Position numbers and translations under genes: made by a program
Assembly: GCA_013399015.1 (NCBI GenBank)
Contig: VWZX01010624.1
Location: 296,435 to 360,434, forward strand
Length of the DNA stretch: 64,000 bases
From: Galbula dea
Taxonomy: Eukaryota > Chordata > Aves > Piciformes > Galbulidae
Direction of reading: 5' to 3'
Shown: positions 58,886 to 64,000 of the stretch, piece by piece
Layout: each line of letters begins with the position of its first letter
How positions within the stretch are numbered: the first letter of the stretch is position 1
The notes under the pieces: model-generated
The model's input: only the letters and a program-made list of their open reading frames with translations
The model's database searches: none
What the model was told of the DNA's origin: nothing

Positions 58886-61701
58886 GTAACCACATAGTAA
58901 ATGCATGCCTTGCACAGGTTTGGGCTTTTTTTTTACCGAGGTACACGAAACAATAGAGCTGAGCTCAGAACATATAGCTATGCTTAAGGCACATGAAGAG
59001 TTACTACCACCATGTAACGGCAGAGCACTTCTCCTAGTATTTTCCCATTACTACTTTTTTTTTTTTCCATGCACCAATCTGTCCTTTCTAAGCAAGCACT
59101 GAAGAGCACCAGTTTCAACAGCTCATATATGCATGTGGGTGTAGCGAGTATAGTTGTATATAAGTGCAGAGACCGTGCCATCTATATATGGTCAAATAGT
59201 ATTTCCAGTGACCCTTCTTTACCCTCTTATGTCTGAGAGAGTTTCTTAAGGGCTTTCCCCAGAACCACAAAGCTGGAGCTTTAATTCCTGACCTATTTCC
59301 AAAGCTCAGCAAAAGCCAGCACAGATGTATGTTCACCACAGAAACATCCTGTCATTCTGTAAAGCAACATAAAAAAAAAAAATAAAATAAATCTGAACTT
59401 GCAAGGCTAAGCACTCTGAAAGCTCTTAGATCAAAAAAGTCATTAGGAAAAAACATAGTTATAATTTGTTTTAATGTTTTCCTTTTTAAAAGAAAGTGAC
59501 TTTCATTAGATGAAAGACCTTTAGGGTTTAAATGAAAATCAAAATGGGTGTAGCAGTTAATAGTTTCCTAAGCTCACGGAAGGGCAGAAAACCAATATTG
59601 CACAGGACACCCTCCAGCTTCACCACCTTCCTGCCTCACTCCTGCCGAGAGCTAACCATGTTTCTCAAAAGGGTGAAAAGGCATGGCTGCTCTCAGTGGG
59701 GCTTGAGACATCCCTTAGAGACAAGCACAGGTTTCTAAATTTAGGGCATGCAGTATTCTGTGCAAAAGCTTGTGATCCTGTATGCTGCACAGCATACACC
59801 ATTCTTTAAGTCCCATTTTTGAGCTAACCATTGCAGGTTCTCCCAGGATCAAACAAACAACTGATAAAGTATTTTCTTGAGTTATTATAAAAAAATTACC
59901 CGTCCTGCAAATATTGAACTTTAAAAACCCTCTACCAGAGCTCAATATCTCAACTCAACCCTGCAAGTAACAAACACACTTTGTAGGGCTTTTTAGCACT
60001 CTCATGTGTCTTCCACAAATGCCAGACACCAAAGACTAACATTGCCTGACGAGCCATAACTGGCACAATGACAACCAAGTATCTCATATCATCATATAAT
60101 CTTTTTTTAAGCAGTGAGGCAACCTTTCCAGCTATCTACACTCCCTTTAAACATTTCACTTTAAGCAGATGAAATGAACTTTAAAATTGGCAGTTTAGCA
60201 TAATGAAGCATTTGTAAGAGCTCTAACGTCTTTTTCTCACTTTGCTCCTAATCAGCAGCCAAAATTTGCACTTAATTCAGATTATCAATATATTACTCCT
60301 ATAAAAGAGAAGAAACTGCATTGTTTTATTGTAAAAGAGAAGATTAAAAATAGTACTGAAAACCTAGCACATAAAATATGAATGTACAAAATACAATCAC
60401 CAGTAAACTTCCACACCTGGGAAGAAAAAGTGGACATGAATGTACAGAAAGTTTCCAAAAACCTTCCTCTCCTCCTTTCACATAGAGTACAGATGAGCAT
60501 GCCAAATGCCAAAGAAACATTCCCGTTTGGGGGGAGGGGAATAAACCACATGCTTTCCATAAATAGAGCTCTCCTCCTTTAAATAAACCTTGTGCACTCA
60601 GCCTGCGACTATGTTACAGTTTAAATATTTTGCTAACCTTATGCTATATTCTCAGAAAAGTAAAAGCAACACTGAAAAACATCCTGCCCCCAACCAAGTT
60701 CTATGTGAGGGTCCTTTAAAGACAGCTTTGCATCTGTTTAGAAAAAGGGGTACCCTTGTCAGGAATGCAGCCTGATTCATCCCAGGTCATCTGGAATGGC
60801 TCGGCTCAAAGGTCCTGCTATTTATCCACAGCTAAGAAACTGCCTGGCTACACTGCTTTTATAGTGCAGGGGTAAGTCAGCTTCATAAGGGAGAGAAAGA
60901 GAATAGCATCAAAAGAAACAGTCTTACTGGGGATTTGAAATGAGAAATCATCTGAGCAAGTTTCTTTAGACAGATTATGCTATTTAATTAATTAAGGCAC
61001 ATACCAGAAGCAATCTGAGTGCAAAGACACAACTCAACTGAAATGACAGGCTGGTCCAGAGCCCTCCACCAGACTTGGTTTGGTCACATTTGGGAAAACA
61101 CAGGCATTACGAAAGGCCTTGTTCAGTCTGCTACGGAAACAGGGGACATCATCTCCCATTAAACTCTGCATTGCCTCAGGATGCTCTCAGGCACAGATCT
61201 GAGAAAAGACCAAAGGATGTCAATAAAAAAAATCAACCCCCATCTGGACTTCCTCTAACTCTGAGCCCCAAAAGTGAGTGAATGTATGGATGAATGGGCA
61301 TCTTCCACTCCCTAAGCAACAAAACATCAGCCTTGCTTTTAAAACCTTGGCAATGAGGAGATTAAATTAGGGCAATGGGGAGATTACGAAGGCATCTACA
61401 CCGAATTTTACCATTCAGTACATGAAATCTGGGTTGCAAAACACAGGCTGTGGGCAATGCAGTGTAAAAAGGCAGAAGCAGAGGTAATTAGATAGGTCAC
61501 CAAAATCAATCTTGCTTAAAAACTGTGGTGTTTAAAATCATTCCCTCAACTCCTTTTTTGCATTGAAGGAGGGGTCAGTCATATAACACACAAAGATCAT
61601 ATCTTCAGCATTTTGGTCTCAAAAAACTAACTAGAAAGTTAGTACAAAAAAAAATAAAAGCCAATTCACAGTTGACCTTTACAGAAATTTGCTTGAAATT
61701 T

Positions 61702-61788
61702 AAAAAAAAACAGCCACCAAAACCCACTAAAACCAACAACAGCCGAACAAAAAATGTAAACAACAAAAAACCCCAAACATCACACAAG
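61702..61788. repeat. A/C-rich low-complexity tract
   Basis: A9 then CCACC/AAACC/CAACAAC motifs, with only a few G or T bases. Confidence 0.75.
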
Positions 61789-62489
61789 TAAGTCCACCTG
61801 TAAATACTGCTGGAAAATTATCATTTACAATTGACAACCCTGGGATAAGTTTTGAGGGAAAATCTGACAGCAAGTCAAGTAGTAACTCTCTGATGTCAGT
61901 TGTGCCTTTGGACATGTATAAAGGCAAAAAAGGCTTTTATCACAGCTTTATCTACAATCACACTCAACTAGTACATTAACTATATTGACCTAAGAACAAC
62001 TGGAAGAAACGTTCAAAATGTCAAGATAACTTGAAAAGTGCAGAGTGCAGAAACAACATCTCAGCACACACCCAGTGACCTGGTTCTCTCACCTCTGCTG
62101 GATTTCTAAAATCCAGAAGCCCTTCTGGGATCCAACCAAACTTGTCTTCATGGGTTACACAGAAGAACAACAATTATCACTTTGCAATAGAAATTTTTCA
62201 AGTAGGGTCATAAAAGACGTCACTTCCCTCTACCTTCTTCAACAACATCCCCAAAAAAGAGAGGAAGGAAATTTAAAACATCACCTAATAAATAGCTATT
62301 TGGAGATAAGGAACGTGTTGACTTTTTCTGGAGTTGACTGTGATCTGAGATCATTTTTTGCATTTACAGCCAAAGGTCTGCACTGGTACTTGCTGTGGCT
62401 GCAAAAAATCTGCCCAAAGTGAAAGGCATTCCTGGGTTCCTCATTCAAAGGCTTCAACTTCTCCTTTTGAATGACATAAGCCTTCCTTT

Positions 62490-62535
62490 AAAACAAACAA
62501 ACAAAAAAACAAAACAAACAAAAATCACAACAAAC
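62490..62535. repeat. CAAA-rich low-complexity tract
   Basis: AAACAAACAAACAAAAAAAC-type repeats without G up to the flank. Simple sequence. Confidence 0.85.
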
Positions 62536-64000
62536 CCGATCAATGCTTCTGTGTTCTCTTGATGCCTGCTGCTAAGGCAGACCCAACAACAGACCAAGAA
62601 GGGCAGACTGCAAGTCAAATTCTCTGCACATTTTAATTACAGTTTACACAAAATGAAAGACAGGTTAATAAACTCAGTTCATGAAAAATTAATAAGAAAT
62701 GGCATTTTTGTACAGAAGATCAGGGGACTTAGCCTTTGGAGGGCTGATCAGAAAAAAATATTACAGGTAAAAGTCATCTACAGTCCTCAGCTGGGAAGGA
62801 GGAGGGAGCAAAAGGGGAAGGGGATGGAGAAAGGAACAAGGGATTTTATTTAATAAAAACTTTTTAAAGGGAAGGATTTCTCATTAAGCTACTCCCTCTA
62901 TCCCTGAGCAGCAGTTGCCAAATGTTTTCTCCCATGTGATGTTTTTCATGACCATTGAATGCATGCAGCTCCACAGAGGCAGGAAGCAGAAGAAAGCCAT
63001 TTTGAGCAGTAAAGCTGGAAAGGCAGACAATAGTTGCCACCTCCAGACAGTGAGGAAGTGAGCTTTCCCAAGGGACCCACGGCCATCCATATTTAATGCG
63101 GATAAGTGAGACCATGCCCTGCTCTGGCCAATATGAGACCCAGTGCTGCAGCTGCTTGCTGGAAGCACTGGGTGGCCTTGAGCTTCAGCCATCCTAAATG
63201 CTTTTAAATGGAAAACATAAGCACAGAGATCTGGGTGGTGTTCTGAGAGCGGTGGCCTGAAACGGAGGGGGAGGTGGGACTGTCCCCTGCCAAACACTGA
63301 CTCACAGCTCTGTGCCAGGGAAGCCCATGCAGAGCTGAGCTGGTCTGTGCATCAAGGAAACACCACCCCAAACCTGCCGGTAGCACCACCAAAATTACCC
63401 AAGTACCCTTTACCTAGATCTTTCCTTACATCATGCTTTGGCTAAATGACTGCACACCAGAGCTTGCTCCCCATATGCTCTCTTTCTCACCCCATCTTCA
63501 TAGCTCCATGTCCAAGGTTACACCTCACAGCTTCCCACCTGTCCCTTGGAGGCAGCTGTCACTCTAATCCCTCATATTAAATTTACTTCTTAATGTGCAG
63601 TGGGGAGTATTAACACATGATTTGGTCTATGATTAAAAAGGGATTTATTTTTTTTCCCCAAATGGGGGGTGTGAAAGGGAAATTATAAAGTTGCATCCAG
63701 AAGAATATCATTTGCAAGTTAGACACCTTCAGTTTTTTAAAAACCTTAAAATGTTCTAATTTATTAATGAATAGCTGCTGTCTGTGTAATTTTGCCATAC
63801 TTATTCCATTACTGTCTGACACTTCCTATTGTCACTGCTTGAATTTTTAAACACTTCCACATGACTAGTGCTAATCTCCACACTTCATGGAGGATTGGTA
63901 ATAAAAGGAGAGAGATACATGGGTGTATAAGAACGATTAACATTTCTCAATTTCTACTATTTCTCCTTTCCTTCTCATTCCCAGCTCCTGAAATGAAAAC

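Larger units (their letters stand above)
54644..64000. other. gene-free stretch to window end
   Basis: Unique DNA, slightly richer in GC around 56.7-58.0 and 58.7-58.9 kb. Structures found are a 16-bp palindrome at 56640-56655, an X-box-like site at 58872-58885, and A/C tracts at 61702-61788 and 62490-62535. No CR1, LTR, RNA gene or convincing exon was recognised. Open frames reach 137 codons (62884-63297, minus) without domains. Confidence 0.5.

Noticed and set aside
62884..63297. 137-codon minus-strand frame
   Set aside because: No recognisable domain, and an overlapping second frame of similar quality. Probably chance in a less AT-rich patch.
1..64000. tRNA, rRNA or snRNA genes
   Set aside because: No A-box/B-box pair with a cloverleaf, no rRNA-like segment and no snRNA signature was found by eye. 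A tRNAscan/Infernal run would be decisive.

Overview
The window is vertebrate nuclear DNA, and almost certainly avian. It holds at least ten fragments of CR1 LINEs (the dominant bird and reptile retrotransposon) with CR1 3' signatures such as TTCCAACC and ATTCTRTGATTCTRTG. It also holds one solo LTR of an ERVL-like type common in bird genomes, A/C-rich and G/T-rich low-complexity tracts, and a few decayed amniote-wide repeats. Base composition is AT-rich with few CpGs. The species and the locus cannot be named from the sequence.

No confident protein-coding gene is present. Nearly all open frames are under 130 codons, have no recognisable domain, and look like chance frames in AT-rich intergenic or intronic DNA. 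The exceptions come from CR1 reverse transcriptase remnants, from a tandem repeat, or from two exon-like stretches. The better stretch is 17318-17451 on the + strand: a good polypyrimidine/AG acceptor, one open phase, a protein-like composition and a usable GT donor. The second, 23775-23892, is weaker. If either is real, the window lies inside a large-intron gene read on the + strand.

Layout: 1-6.4 kb is plain AT-rich sequence with a 36-bp duplication and a MIR-like remnant. An ERVL-type solo LTR with a recognisable TATA box occupies 6.40-6.97 kb. Two old CR1s lie at 9.2-11.1 kb, the second split by about 306 bp of non-CR1 DNA. 11.1-29.5 kb is mostly unique sequence with two small CpG pockets, both exon candidates, decayed amniote repeats and a short CR1. 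29.6-32.9 kb is a CR1 cluster led by a 2.2-kb dead copy that keeps pieces of endonuclease and reverse transcriptase. A minus-strand CR1 sits at 35.1-36.0 kb. At 39.42-39.88 kb a 153-bp unit is repeated three times without a mismatch, followed at once by 128 bp with no G or T. 40-64 kb is largely unique, with a MIR-like SINE (44.0 kb), two CR1 fragments (50.0 and 54.4 kb), a GC-rich but CpG-free block (51.2-51.4 kb), a 16-bp CpG-containing palindrome (56.64 kb) and an RFX X-box-like site (58.87 kb).

There are no operons, RNA genes, CRISPR arrays or bacterial features. The items most worth follow-up are the perfect 153-bp in-frame triplication with its A/C tract, the exon candidate at 17.3 kb, and the foreign segment inside the 9.9-11.1 kb CR1.
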